Origin: an uncultured Roseateles sp.
Lineage (GTDB): Bacteria > Pseudomonadota > Gammaproteobacteria > Burkholderiales > Burkholderiaceae_C
Length of the DNA stretch: 64,000 nucleotides
Direction: 5' to 3'
NCBI RefSeq assembly: GCF_963422335.1
Contig: NZ_OY729424.1
Coordinates: 5,270,001-5,334,000, forward strand
How positions within the stretch are numbered: the stretch's first letter is position 1; each line of letters begins with the position of its first letter. A program made the translations under genes and the position numbers. Positions 16,155 through 27,906 of this stretch are shown here, in pieces. Below the pieces are notes generated by a model. That model was given only the letters and a program-made list of their open reading frames with translations, did not search any database and had not been told where the DNA came from.

Positions 16155-17023
16155 ATGAAGTGGCCCTGGGGTGGGCAGCGCCTGCTGATACTGGGGCTGG
16201 CGCTGGGCCTGCTGTCGGCGCTGGCCTGGCTGGCGCTGCAAGGCCGGCAGGACGGCTCGCTCGAACGGCTGCAGGAGCGTGGCGTGCTGCGCGTCGGCTA
16301 TGCGGTGGAGGCGCCTTACGCCCTGGTCGGACCGGGCGCCGAGGTCACCGGCGAGTCACCCGAAACCGCACGCCGGGTGGCCGCCCGCCTGGGCCTGACG
16401 CGCATCGAGTGGGTGCAAGTGCCTTTCGGCGAGCTGATTCCCAGCCTCAACGAACGCCGCTTCGACATGATTGCCGCCGGCCTGTTCGTGACCGCCGAGC
16501 GCGCGACCAAACTGCGTTATGCCGACCCCAGCGTGCGCGTGCTGCCGGGCTGGCTGGTGCGCAAGGGCAATCCCAAGGGCCTGACGTCCTACCAGGCCGC
16601 GGCGGCGCGCCGCGACGTGATGGTCGCGGTGCTGGAGGGTTCGGTCGAGCAGCAGCGCCTGGGCGCGCTGGGCCTGCCCAAGGCCATGATGCTGGTCGTG
16701 CCCGACGCCCAGGCTGGCCGCTCCGCCCTGGCCAAGGGGGCGGCCGATGGGCTGGCGCTGTCGCTGCCGACCACGCGCTGGATCGCCAACAGCAGCCCGG
16801 AGACCTTCGAGGCCCTGCCCGATCTGGCGCCCGAGGGCCAGGCCGCTCCGGCGGATTGGGTGGCCTTCGCCTTTCACCGCGATGATCTGAGCCTGCAGCA
16901 GGCCTGGAACCAGGCCCAGCACGGCTGGATCGGCGGCGCCGAGCACGCCCGGCTGGTGCGGCGCTTCGGCTTTGCCCGGGACGACCTGGGCGGCGAGACG
17001 CGCGTCGACGACCTGCTCAAGCG

Positions 17024-17027
<4 letters not shown>
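16155..17027 (+). CDS. Membrane-anchored or secreted type 3 substrate-binding protein
   Basis: A 290-residue solute-binding protein of the SBP_bac_3 (amino-acid/ectoine binding) type. After a hydrophobic N-terminal segment (LLILGLALGLLSALAWLAL) come the usual opening LQERGVLRVGYAVEAPYAL, the IEWVQVPFGELIPSLNERRFDMIAAG segment and the second lobe. The N-terminal helix has no clear cleavage site, so it may stay as a membrane anchor in the periplasm. No ABC permease or ATPase genes are nearby. Instead the stop overlaps the start of a hybrid histidine kinase by 4 nt (ATGA). This strongly suggests it is the ligand-sensing half of a signalling pair rather than a transport component. The ligand is unknown. 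Confidence 0.85.
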
Positions 17028-20104
<3,077 letters not shown>

Positions 20105-20114
20105 GGCCCCGCCG

Positions 20115-20669
20115 TCAACCCGCAGCGTCGAAGGCCGCGCGCAGCCAGGCCAGCAGATCGGCATCAATGTCCTCGGGCCTGCCCAGGCGGGTGCTGAACT
20201 GGCACATGCCCCCCGGCGGAATGACCTTGAGCCGCGCATGCGCGGGCAGCTGCTTGACGTTGAGGCCCAGCTCGAGTGCATCCTTGGTGGCCGGGCCCAG
20301 TGTGGCGAACTGCTTCTTGCGGCGCAGGCTGACATTGGCCTTCTTCGGCGCGATCTCATAGCGGCCGAAGCCGTTGACGGCAGCGATCACCGCCTCGTGC
20401 AGCGGCCGCAGATGGGCCTTGGGCCCGGTGTAGATCGCATCCAGCGGGTCGGCCCCGGCGGCCGGCGCCGGGGCCTGGGCCGCCAGGTTGACGATGGCAT
20501 TGGCGTCGCCATAGCCCAGGCCCAGGGTCTGCATCAGCATGCTGCGCTTCTCGCCATGCTTGGCCAGGCCGCTGGCAGCGAGCAGCTTGCGAAAGCTGTC
20601 CAGGTTGTGGCCGGTCCTGGCCTCGATATTGCGCAACTGGGTTTGCTGCGCGGCATGGGGATCGCTCAT
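20115..20669 (-). CDS. DUF4287 and DUF5655 domain protein
   Basis: A 184-residue soluble protein. The first half (residues 1-60) resembles DUF4287, with LRNIEARTGHNLDSFRKLLAASGLAKHGEKRSML and a following GDANAIVNLA helix. The second half (about 75-180) resembles DUF5655, with YTGPKAHLRPLHEAVIAAVNGFG and APKKANVSLRRKKQFATLGP. The two domains are often joined in bacterial proteins of unknown function; DUF5655 is related to a transport/nuclease-like fold in annotation, without tested activity known to me. It is downstream on the same strand of the SRPBCC gene with a 25-nt gap and probably belongs to the ArsR/SRPBCC transcript. I assign no function. Confidence 0.75.
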   Translation of the reverse strand: MSDPHAAQQTQLRNIEARTGHNLDSFRKLLAASGLAKHGEKRSMLMQTLGLGYGDANAIVNLAAQAPAPAAGADPLDAIYTGPKAHLRPLHEAVIAAVNGFGRYEIAPKKANVSLRRKKQFATLGPATKDALELGLNVKQLPAHARLKVIPPGGMCQFSTRLGRPEDIDADLLAWLRAAFDAAG

Positions 20670-20694
20670 TCAGGCTCTCCTCAGTTAGGGCCAC

Positions 20695-21213
20695 TCACAG
20701 CGGCCAGTGGCGGGATTGGGTCTTGGCCGGCAGCACGAACTCCAGCCAGTCGAACATCAGGTACATCAGCCGTATGCCCAGAGGCGGTTTGCCGGTCTCG
20801 GCGATGGCCTTCAGGCTGTTCAGAATCATCGTGCCGCCGCTTTGCATGCTCTTGGCCGTGGCCGTGCCGGGCGGCATGCCGATCACGCGCAAGGTCACCT
20901 CGACGCTGGCGCCGACCTGCTTCAGCTCGTAGGCCACCTGGCAGACCGGGTCATCATGCTGGGTGAAGCGGTGCGTGTGCACGAAGCGGTGCGGGGGCTC
21001 GAAAGCCACCACCTCGCCGACCACCATCACATGCTTGCCGGTGCCGGTGCGCATCTGCATCGCCGCCCCGGGCACCAGGCCGCCGCGGGTGTGCAGCCAG
21101 GCGTTGAAGACCGCACCCTGGGCGGCATCGGTCTTGGTCAGCTCATGCCAGACGCGCTGGATGTCGGCCTTGATCAGGATGCGGAACACCGCGTCGGGGG
21201 TCTCATCAGCCAT
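20695..21213 (-). CDS. SRPBCC (AHSA1-like) domain protein
   Basis: A 172-residue protein of the START-like SRPBCC/AHSA1 fold. It begins PDAVFRILIKADIQRVWHELTK, a typical first strand and helix, followed by repeated strand segments such as GKHVMVVGEVVAFEPPHRFVHTHR. Proteins of this kind bind hydrophobic ligands in a deep cavity; many are paired with ArsR-type regulators in one operon, as here. The ArsR-type gene upstream overlaps it by 8 nt. The C-terminal extension (about residues 135-172, LGIRLMYLMFDWLEFVLPAK) is hydrophobic-rich and slightly longer than the domain needs. Ligand and target are not known. Confidence 0.82.
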   Translation of the reverse strand: MADETPDAVFRILIKADIQRVWHELTKTDAAQGAVFNAWLHTRGGLVPGAAMQMRTGTGKHVMVVGEVVAFEPPHRFVHTHRFTQHDDPVCQVAYELKQVGASVEVTLRVIGMPPGTATAKSMQSGGTMILNSLKAIAETGKPPLGIRLMYLMFDWLEFVLPAKTQSRHWPL

Positions 21214-21595
21214 GGCGGCCTCCTTCTTTCTTGCGGGTGGGCAGGGGTGTGACCAGGGCGCCCTCGGCGCTGTACTTGAGCTGGGTCAGCTGGGCCGCCC
21301 AGTAGGCGCTGTATTCCGTGGTCCAGCGCTCGTGTATCCACTGGATGGGCGTGGGGTCGAACCACAGCAGCTTCTCGCGGCCGACGCGCTCGGCAATCAC
21401 CAGGCCGGCACGTTCCAGCGTGGCGATGTGCTTCATCACCGCAAAGCGCCCCAGGTCGGGCGCCAGCAGTTCGCAGAGATGGTTGACATTGCAGCCGGGC
21501 TCCAGCTTCAGCGCGTCCAGCATGCGCCGGCGCGGCTCGGAGGCCAGCGCGAAGAACAGCGCGTCGAGTTGGTCGGCATCAGGTAGAGCGCTCAT
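21206..21595 (-). CDS. ArsR-family transcriptional regulator
   Basis: A 129-residue winged-helix regulator. The pattern FFALASEPRRRMLDALKLEPGCNVNHLCELL, followed by the recognition region GRFAVMKHIATLERAGLVIAERVGREKLLWF, is typical of the ArsR group that precedes SRPBCC genes (metal-independent type, no ArsR Cys box). The C-terminal part includes IHERWTTEYSAYWAAQL. Two starts are possible: ATG at 21595 or GTG at 21613; neither has a good Shine-Dalgarno sequence. A near-palindrome with 7-bp arms overlaps the ATG, which fits autoregulation. The 3' end overlaps the SRPBCC gene by 8 nt, so regulator and ligand-binding protein are coupled. Confidence 0.85.
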   Translation of the reverse strand: MSALPDADQLDALFFALASEPRRRMLDALKLEPGCNVNHLCELLAPDLGRFAVMKHIATLERAGLVIAERVGREKLLWFDPTPIQWIHERWTTEYSAYWAAQLTQLKYSAEGALVTPLPTRKKEGGRHG

Positions 21596-21617
21596 ATGTG
21601 CCAATATAGTCACATAT
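21594..21617 (-). promoter_or_regulatory. Candidate autoregulatory operator over the ArsR start codon
   Basis: ATATGTG and CACATAT are exact inverted arms separated by 10 nt, and the whole element covers the ATG at 21595. A TATATT hexamer lies inside, 7 nt before that ATG, so a leaderless transcript is possible. A TTGACA at 21635-21630 is 21 nt from it, too far for a standard promoter. Confidence 0.5.
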
Positions 21618-21649
21618 TGCTCAAGGCGCTGTCAAGCGCCCTGCACGGC

Positions 21650-22810
21650 TCAGCCCTGGCGCGAACGCATCTCCCAGAAGGCGACCATGATCAGCAGCAC
21701 CGTCACCAGGCTGGAGAGCAGCAGCAGGTCGCCCAGCCCCGCCAGCGGCACCAGCAGGGCCAGGCCGGCAAGGCCCACCAGATGCGACAGCGGCAGGCGG
21801 CCGAAGACGATGCGCTTGTAGATCGCATTGCCCAGCACATACAGCGCCGGCCCGCCCAGCAGCACCGCGGCATAGGCGATCTTGACCGGCGCGTCGGGGT
21901 GGGCGATGGCGAGGTCGCTGGCGACCGCGCAGACGATGATGCCGGCCACGATCAGCACATGCACATAGTGGTACAGCGCGCCATAGCGGCCGGGGTCCTG
22001 GGCATGGACGATCAGATGCTCGGCGGCCTTGCTGCCGGTATCGAAATACAGCCACCACATCGCCAGGCTGCCGGCAAAGCTGAGCAGCGCGGCGATCAGC
22101 ACCGGCGCCGTCCAGCCATGCACATGGGCGACGGTGGCGCCGGTCACCAGGATGGACTCGCCCAGGGCGATGATGACGAAGAGGCTGCAGCGCTCGACCA
22201 GATGGCCGCCATCGATGGTCCAGTCCCGGGTCTGCGAGCGGCCCAGGCCGGGCAGGTAGAAGCCCAGCATAGGCGACACATACTCACACGCCACGGCCAC
22301 CGCCCACAGGGCCAGCCGCGTTGAACCCTCCTGCGCCAGGCCGCCAGCGAGCCAGAAGCCGGCCGAAATCAGCGTCCAGCCCAGGATGCGCCGGAAGTTG
22401 GGCGTCAGTGCGTGCCCCGCCCCCAGCTGCCACAGCACATAGGCACTGCGACCGACCTGAATCAGCGCGTAGCAGCCGGCAAACACCAGTCCGCGCTCGC
22501 CAAACGCCTCAGGCAGGGCAGCAGCCATCACCAGGCCCACGCCCATGATGACGAACAGCAACACGCGTATCGGCAAGGCCTCGGGGTCGAACCAGTTGGT
22601 CACCCAGCTGGTGTACTGCCAGCCCAGCCAGACGGCGAACCACAGCAGCAGGGTCTGCAGCGCGCCGAGTGGCGTCAGATGCTCCAGCAGATGGTGCGAC
22701 AGCTGGGTCACCGCGAACACATAGATCAGGTCGAAGAACAGCTCGGCGAAGCTGACGCGGCCACCATGGCCCTCGCGGCTGCGCAGCAGGGGCTGGGAGA
22801 GTTTGCTCAT
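21650..22810 (-). CDS. ltrA: Low temperature requirement protein A (LtrA)
   Basis: A 386-residue integral membrane protein of the LtrA family, with about ten to twelve hydrophobic segments. The N-terminal signature RVSFAELFFDLIYVFAVTQLSHHL and the central RCSLFVIIALGESILVTG are the two most recognisable conserved blocks. The family was named from a Listeria mutant unable to grow in the cold; its biochemical activity is unknown. It is predicted to sit in the inner membrane. The gene lies downstream of no obvious partner, ends 37 nt from the ArsR start region, and is divergent from the LysE-type exporter at 22895 with an 84-nt shared promoter region. Confidence 0.9.
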   Translation of the reverse strand: MSKLSQPLLRSREGHGGRVSFAELFFDLIYVFAVTQLSHHLLEHLTPLGALQTLLLWFAVWLGWQYTSWVTNWFDPEALPIRVLLFVIMGVGLVMAAALPEAFGERGLVFAGCYALIQVGRSAYVLWQLGAGHALTPNFRRILGWTLISAGFWLAGGLAQEGSTRLALWAVAVACEYVSPMLGFYLPGLGRSQTRDWTIDGGHLVERCSLFVIIALGESILVTGATVAHVHGWTAPVLIAALLSFAGSLAMWWLYFDTGSKAAEHLIVHAQDPGRYGALYHYVHVLIVAGIIVCAVASDLAIAHPDAPVKIAYAAVLLGGPALYVLGNAIYKRIVFGRLPLSHLVGLAGLALLVPLAGLGDLLLLSSLVTVLLIMVAFWEMRSRQG

Positions 22811-22894
22811 GCCAAGGTCGCTTCAATGTCGTTCAGGGAGTGGGGTTTGCCGCTTCATGTTAGCGTTGCCCGACTCATTTCCGGAGAGTCCCCC

Positions 22895-23509
22895 ATGTTC
22901 GGCATCGCAGACTATGGCGCTTTTGTCGCCGCCATCATCATCTTCCTGATGATCCCCGGCCCGGGCAATCTGGCCCTGATCACCTCCACCGGCAAGGGCG
23001 GCATACGGGGCGGCCTTGCCGCCACGCTGGGTGTGATCGCTGGCGACCAGGTGCTGATGTGGTTGGCCGTGGCCGGCGTGGCGGCCCTTTTGAGCGCCTA
23101 CCCGACCGCCTTTGCCGCCGTGCAGTGGCTGGGCGCCGCCTATCTGGCTTGGCTGGGGGTGATGATGATCAGGGCCAAGCCGGGCACCAAGCCGCTGCTG
23201 GACATACGCCCCGGCCAGTACTTCCGCCAAGGCATGTTGATCACCCTGCTCAACCCCAAGGCGATCGTGTTCTACATGGCCTTCTTCCCGCTGTTCGTCG
23301 ATCCGGCCCGCCACCAGGGCCTGAGCACCTTCGCCGCAATGGCGGTGACGATCGCCGCGCTGACCTTTGCCTACGGCCTGGTCATGACCCTGCTGACCCA
23401 CCACCTGGCCGAGCGCCTGCGCGCCAACCCGGCCATCTCCAAGCTGCTGGAGCGGATCGCCGGTGTGTTCCTGATCGGGTTTGGCATCAAGCTGGTGCTG
23501 AGCAAGTAG
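22895..23509 (+). CDS. LysE/RhtB-family amino-acid exporter
   Basis: A 204-residue inner-membrane transporter of the LysE/RhtB superfamily with six predicted helices. The hallmark N-terminus FLMIPGPGNLALITSTGKGGIRGGLAATLGV and the NPKAIVFYMAFFPLFVDP loop are both present. Members export amino acids or homoserine lactone-like compounds by proton antiport; the substrate is not predictable here. ATG at 22895 has GGAGAG 6 nt upstream and starts the first helix. It stands alone, divergent from ltrA. A second LysE-type gene at 50221 is a distant paralogue, not a recent copy. Confidence 0.9.
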   Translation: MFGIADYGAFVAAIIIFLMIPGPGNLALITSTGKGGIRGGLAATLGVIAGDQVLMWLAVAGVAALLSAYPTAFAAVQWLGAAYLAWLGVMMIRAKPGTKPLLDIRPGQYFRQGMLITLLNPKAIVFYMAFFPLFVDPARHQGLSTFAAMAVTIAALTFAYGLVMTLLTHHLAERLRANPAISKLLERIAGVFLIGFGIKLVLSK

Positions 23510-23555
23510 GGGCAGGCGGGCGTCAATCGGGCGCTGTCATAAAAAATGCGATTGC

Positions 23556-23572
23556 GTGGGATAAAATCCCAC
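23556..23572 (+). promoter_or_regulatory. Palindrome over a possible -10 element
   Basis: GTGGGAT-AAA-ATCCCAC is a perfect 7-bp inverted repeat containing TAAAAT, a 5-of-6 match to a -10 hexamer, 40 nt before the lipoprotein start. No convincing -35 lies at the right distance, so activator dependence or coincidence is possible. Confidence 0.35.
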
Positions 23573-23611
23573 ACATCACATCAACATGACGCTCGCCCGA
23601 GCGCTTAGCCC

Positions 23612-24805
23612 ATGCGCCACCGCACACCCGCCCTCGTCCGCCCCTGGCTCGCCGCCGCCCTGATCACGCCGATGCTGTTTGCCTGCGGCGGCAGCATCAG
23701 CGAACCTGAGCCGCCCCGGGCCGAGCTGATGCTGAGCAGCGACCGTGGCCTGCAAAGCATCGTCTTCGATGGCGGCAGGGCGCTGCTGTCGCAGTCCAAC
23801 AGCGACACCCAGCCCAGCCGCGTGCTGCGCGCCGACGCCGCCAACCTCACCCCGGCCGCCCAATGGCAGCCTCTGGCCATGGGCGCTTGCGCCCTGCCCG
23901 CCAACCCGAGCGGCGAATGGCTGAAAGCCGGCAAGCTGCAGCGCGCCGGCGGCAAGACCTGGCTGCTACAAGGCCCGGTGCAGAGCGATGCCGACCATGC
24001 GCTGTGCATGCTCGATACGGCAGGCACCGCATGGCTGCCCCAGGACGCCGGCCTCAAGGTCTGCAACAGCGGCTACTGCGACACCCTGTGGGCCAGCGAG
24101 CTGAAGGCGGTCGGCTCGCGCCTGTTCAGCAACGCCGGCGCCGGGCCCAATCTGCTGGTGTCAGACGACCAGGGCACGCACTGGCGGGCCCTGCTGGGCC
24201 AGATGGACTCGATGATCTGCACCCACCAGTCCTTCCACATCGTCGGCTCGCGGGTGCTGGTGGGCGGCGAATGCCCGCTGGACATCGCCTATGTGCGCGC
24301 CTACGGACTGAGCGCCGATGGAGGCCACCTGAGCTCGCCCAACCCGCTGCCGATGCAACTGCCCGAGCTGGAAAACCGCAATGTGCATTTCATCGAATCG
24401 GTGCCGGGCACGCAGCGCGTCTTCGTCGGCGTCGAGGGCGGGCTGCTGCGCAGCGATGACGGTGGCCAGACCTTCAAGTTCGTGATACGCCAGCCGCTCA
24501 GCGGCGGCAACGGCTACCCCTACATCACCGCCCTGCTGTCACCGGCCGGCAAGCCGAACCGTGTCATCGCCGCCGGCTTCGACAAGGCCGCCGGCAAGCC
24601 CTATCTGACCTGGAGCGACGATGGCGGTGATCGCTGGACCGAGCTGTCCGCCCTGCTGCCGGGCTATGCCAAGCCCGCCGGCAACGAGAGCACCACCCAG
24701 GTGACCTCGCTGACCGAAGATGCCCAGGGCCGCATCTGGCTGACGGTCAATGAAGACCTGGGGCGCAAGGGGCGTCTGTTGAAGCTGAGCCTGGGCGCGC
24801 CGTAA
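23612..24805 (+). CDS. BNR/Asp-box repeat lipoprotein
   Basis: A 397-residue predicted lipoprotein: signal peptide ending in the lipobox LFAC, lipidated Cys25, then GGS. The mature part is strand-rich. It contains at least three Asp-box motifs, SDDQGTHWRAL, SDDGGQTFKFV and SDDGGDRWTEL, so the fold should be a sialidase/BNR-like beta-propeller. Asp-boxes are structural and do not prove glycosidase activity; no catalytic sialidase Arg triad is evident. Four or more cysteines (CALPA, CMLD, CNSGYCD) could form disulfides. It probably sits in the outer membrane or periplasm. The gene is monocistronic, ending 24 nt from the converging liv operon. Function is unknown. Confidence 0.8.
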   Translation: MRHRTPALVRPWLAAALITPMLFACGGSISEPEPPRAELMLSSDRGLQSIVFDGGRALLSQSNSDTQPSRVLRADAANLTPAAQWQPLAMGACALPANPSGEWLKAGKLQRAGGKTWLLQGPVQSDADHALCMLDTAGTAWLPQDAGLKVCNSGYCDTLWASELKAVGSRLFSNAGAGPNLLVSDDQGTHWRALLGQMDSMICTHQSFHIVGSRVLVGGECPLDIAYVRAYGLSADGGHLSSPNPLPMQLPELENRNVHFIESVPGTQRVFVGVEGGLLRSDDGGQTFKFVIRQPLSGGNGYPYITALLSPAGKPNRVIAAGFDKAAGKPYLTWSDDGGDRWTELSALLPGYAKPAGNESTTQVTSLTEDAQGRIWLTVNEDLGRKGRLLKLSLGAP

Positions 24806-24829
24806 GCTCAGCCTGCTACGCCATTCCGA

Positions 24830-26002
24830 CTACGGCTTGACGTAATCCGACACCACCTTCCACTTCGCATCCTGCAGCTGCGACAGCCGCGAGACATCGC
24901 TGCCCAGGTGCTTGGTGGGGCTGAACGAGCCCTCGGCGCTGCCGAAGATGTCGGGCGGGATGACCATGGTGTCCATCGCCTTGACGAAGGCATCGGTGCT
25001 CAGGTTCTTGCCGGCCTTCTGCGCGCCGCGGATGAAGGCGTCGATGGCGTTGTAGCCATAGATGGAGAACACCGTCGGGTCGTCGTTGTACTTGGTCTTG
25101 TACTTGTTGGCCCAGAAGCGTATCGGCTGCGAGGCCTCGTCCAGATAGGGGTTCTGCACCGTCATGGTCGCGTACAGACCGTCCATGGCCTTGCCGCCGA
25201 GCTTGTGTATCAGGTCGGTGTAGGCCGCACTCGAGCCCAGGAAGGTCGGGTTGAAGCCTGTCTTACGCGACTCGCCTATGGTGCCAATCGTTTCGCGGAT
25301 GATGGTGCCCAGCACGACGAAGTCGCAGCCGGCGGCCTTCATGCGCGCCACCTGGGACGAGAACTCGGTCGCGCCGCGCTTGAAGCTGGTCTTCTCGGCC
25401 AGCTCCATATTGATGCTCTTCAGGCCAGCCTCGGCGCCGCGCAACACCTCAAGGCCGAACTCGTCGTCCTGGTAGATGCTGCACACCTTCTTGGCGCCCT
25501 TCTCCTTCACCAGCTTCGGTGCGGCCAGGCGGATCTGGTCGAAGTAGGTGGCGGCGAACGAGTACTTCAGCTTGTGGAAGGGCTCGTACATTTCACGCGC
25601 CGCGGTGACCGGGAAGAAGTTGATCACGCCCTTCTCGAACTGGATCGGCATGGCGGCCATATTGCCGGCCGTGCCCAGATGGCCAATGACGGCAAAGACC
25701 TTGTCCTGATTGACCAGCTTTTGCGCGGCCAGCACGGCGCGCTTGGGGTCGTAGCCGGAGTCCTCGATCACCAGCTTGAGCTTGCGGCCGTTGACGCCGC
25801 CCTGCTCGTTGATCTCGTCGACGCGCAGATTCATGCCCAGGCGTATCTGCTTGCCGAAGCCCGCCAGAGGGCCGGACAGATCCTGGATCGAGCCGACGAC
25901 GATCTCGTCCTTGTTGACACCCTGGGACTGCGCCTGCGCCAGCCCAGCCGCCAGGCTCAAGCCGGCGGCACAAACCAAGACTGAGAACTGCTGTTTCATC
26001 AC
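24830..26002 (-). CDS. Branched-chain amino-acid-type ABC transporter substrate-binding protein
   Basis: A 390-residue periplasmic binding protein of the LivJ/LivK (type 1 Venus flytrap) family. The signal peptide is residues 1-25 (LSLAAGLAQA, cleavage before QSQG). The mature start DEIVVGSIQDLSGPLAGFGKQ and the ligand-pocket segment AVIGHLGTAGNMAAMPIQFEKGVINFFPVTA are typical. It is the last gene of a minus-strand operon with livHMGF and an acyl-CoA ligase, 24 nt behind the ligase. Such clusters in betaproteobacteria often take up aromatic or branched carboxylic acids rather than amino acids. The adjacent CoA ligase supports a carboxylic acid ligand here; its identity is inference. Confidence 0.92.
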   Translation of the reverse strand: MMKQQFSVLVCAAGLSLAAGLAQAQSQGVNKDEIVVGSIQDLSGPLAGFGKQIRLGMNLRVDEINEQGGVNGRKLKLVIEDSGYDPKRAVLAAQKLVNQDKVFAVIGHLGTAGNMAAMPIQFEKGVINFFPVTAAREMYEPFHKLKYSFAATYFDQIRLAAPKLVKEKGAKKVCSIYQDDEFGLEVLRGAEAGLKSINMELAEKTSFKRGATEFSSQVARMKAAGCDFVVLGTIIRETIGTIGESRKTGFNPTFLGSSAAYTDLIHKLGGKAMDGLYATMTVQNPYLDEASQPIRFWANKYKTKYNDDPTVFSIYGYNAIDAFIRGAQKAGKNLSTDAFVKAMDTMVIPPDIFGSAEGSFSPTKHLGSDVSRLSQLQDAKWKVVSDYVKP

Positions 26003-26026
26003 GGTCTCCTTGTTGTGGATGGTGGA

Positions 26027-27889
26027 TCAACCACCACGGTACATCGAATCAATCAGCGCGGCGTACTTCTGCTGCACGAACGAGCGCTTGAGCTTCATCG
26101 TCGGGGTCAGTTCCTCATCCTCGGCGCTGAGCTGGTTCTCCAGCAAGCGGAACTGCTTGATCTGCTCGACGCGGGCGAACTTCTTGTTGACCTTGTCCAG
26201 CTCGCCCTGGATCAGGTCCTGCACCTCTTGCGCGCGCGTCAGGCTGGTGTAGTTGGAGAAGGGCACGTCATGATCCTGGGCGAATTTTTCGACGTTCTCC
26301 TGGTCGATCATGATCAGCACCGTCAGATAGGCCCGCTTGTCGCCTATCACCACGGCATCGGTGATGTAGGGCGAGAACTTCAGTTCGTTTTCCAGTTCGC
26401 TGGGCGTGATGTTCTTGCCGCCAGCGGTGATGATGATGTCCTTCATCCGGTCGGTGATGCGGAAATACCCTTCCGCATCGACCGTGCCCACATCGCCGGT
26501 GTGCAGCCAGCCGTCGGCGTCTATCGTCTCTGCCGTCTTCTGCGGCTGGTTCAGATAGCCCATGAAGACATTGCGGCCCCGTATCAGCAGCTCGGAGGTG
26601 GCCGGGTCCAGCCGCACCTCGACGCCATCGGCGGCACGGCCTATCGTGCCCGGCCGCAGCTGGTTGGGCAGCATCACCGTGCCCAGGGCGCAGGACTCGG
26701 TCTGCGCCCAGCCCTCCAGCATCGGCACACCCAGGCTCAGATACCAGCGTATCAACTCGGGCGAGATCGGCGCCGCGCCGGTGAGCAGCGCCCGGCAGCG
26801 GTGTATGCCTATCAGCTTGCGCACGTTGTTCAGCGCCAGCCAGCGGGCTACTGTGAACTTCGCCTTCAGCCCGCCATCGACGGGCTCGCCGGCCAGCACC
26901 CTCTCGGCCACCTTGGCACCAACGCCTATGGCCCAGCCGTAGATCGCCTGCTGCAGCGGCGTGGCCTCCTTGATGGCAATCGCCACCGAGGAATAGAACT
27001 TCTCCCAGACGCGGGGCACGGCGAAGAAGATCGTCGGCGCGATCTCGCGCACGTTCTCGGCCACGGTGTCGGGGTTCTCGACGAAGTTCAGCACCGCGCC
27101 CGAGTAGATGGCCGAGTAGGCACCGACCATGCGCTCGGCGATATGGCATAGCGGCAGAAAGCACATGCGCTCGTCGCGCGCGTCCTGCGGCAGCCAGCCG
27201 ATCGACTGGCGCATCGAGAAGGCCAGCCCGCCGTGGCTGTGCATCGCGCCCTTGGGCTTGCCGGTGGTGCCCGAGGTATAGACCAGGATGGCCAGGTCCT
27301 CGGGCCCGCGGCTGGTGCGACGGGTGTCGAACAGACCCGGATGCTGCTGGTCGTGCGCTCGCCCCAGCTCGCGCAGCGCGGCCAGGCTGATCACGCCCGG
27401 GTCCTCGAAGCGGTGCAGGCCTTCCATGTCGAACACGACGATCTTCTTCAGCAGCGGCAGCTGGGCGCGCACGCTCAGGGCCTTGTCGAGCTGCTCCTCG
27501 TCTTCGACGAACAGCACCGAGGTGGCAGAGTCTTCGCAGAGATAGTGCACCTGGGTCGGCGCATCGGTCGGGTAGATGCCATTGGTCACGCCGCCAGCCG
27601 ACTGGATGGCCACATCGACCAGCACCCATTCGACCACGGTGTTGGCCAGTATCGAGGCCGTGTCGCCCGGCCCGAAGCCGAGGGCCGCCAGGCCCATGGC
27701 GATCTCGCGCGCGGCCACGCCAGAGGCTTGCCAACTCCAGCTGTGCCAAAGACCCAGCACCTTCTCGCGCATGAAGACCCGCTCGCCGCGCGCCGCCACC
27801 GCGGTCCAGAACAGCTCGGGCAGGGTCTCGCCGGCCAGGCCCTGGGTGCGGGTCGGCATCGCTTCACTGGCATCCCACAGATTGCTCAT
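26027..27889 (-). CDS. AMP-dependent long-chain acyl-CoA synthetase (FadD15-like)
   Basis: A 620-residue ANL-superfamily adenylate-forming ligase of the long-chain type (AMP-binding plus C-terminal domain). Core motifs are the P-loop YTSGTTGKPKGAMHSH, the adenine-binding GWAQTES, the hinge DGWLHTGDVGTVDAEGYFRITDRMKD and the C-terminal lysine region with SAEDEELTPTMKLKR. It activates a free acid to acyl-AMP and then acyl-CoA. It lies between livF (17 nt) and the substrate-binding protein (24 nt), so uptake and CoA activation of the same substrate are likely coupled. It is longer than the medium-chain ligases and matches the FadD15/ACSL subgroup in length. The acid may be long or branched. Confidence 0.92.
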   Translation of the reverse strand: MSNLWDASEAMPTRTQGLAGETLPELFWTAVAARGERVFMREKVLGLWHSWSWQASGVAAREIAMGLAALGFGPGDTASILANTVVEWVLVDVAIQSAGGVTNGIYPTDAPTQVHYLCEDSATSVLFVEDEEQLDKALSVRAQLPLLKKIVVFDMEGLHRFEDPGVISLAALRELGRAHDQQHPGLFDTRRTSRGPEDLAILVYTSGTTGKPKGAMHSHGGLAFSMRQSIGWLPQDARDERMCFLPLCHIAERMVGAYSAIYSGAVLNFVENPDTVAENVREIAPTIFFAVPRVWEKFYSSVAIAIKEATPLQQAIYGWAIGVGAKVAERVLAGEPVDGGLKAKFTVARWLALNNVRKLIGIHRCRALLTGAAPISPELIRWYLSLGVPMLEGWAQTESCALGTVMLPNQLRPGTIGRAADGVEVRLDPATSELLIRGRNVFMGYLNQPQKTAETIDADGWLHTGDVGTVDAEGYFRITDRMKDIIITAGGKNITPSELENELKFSPYITDAVVIGDKRAYLTVLIMIDQENVEKFAQDHDVPFSNYTSLTRAQEVQDLIQGELDKVNKKFARVEQIKQFRLLENQLSAEDEELTPTMKLKRSFVQQKYAALIDSMYRGG

Positions 27890-27906
27890 GGCTGTGCTCT
27901 ATCCAT

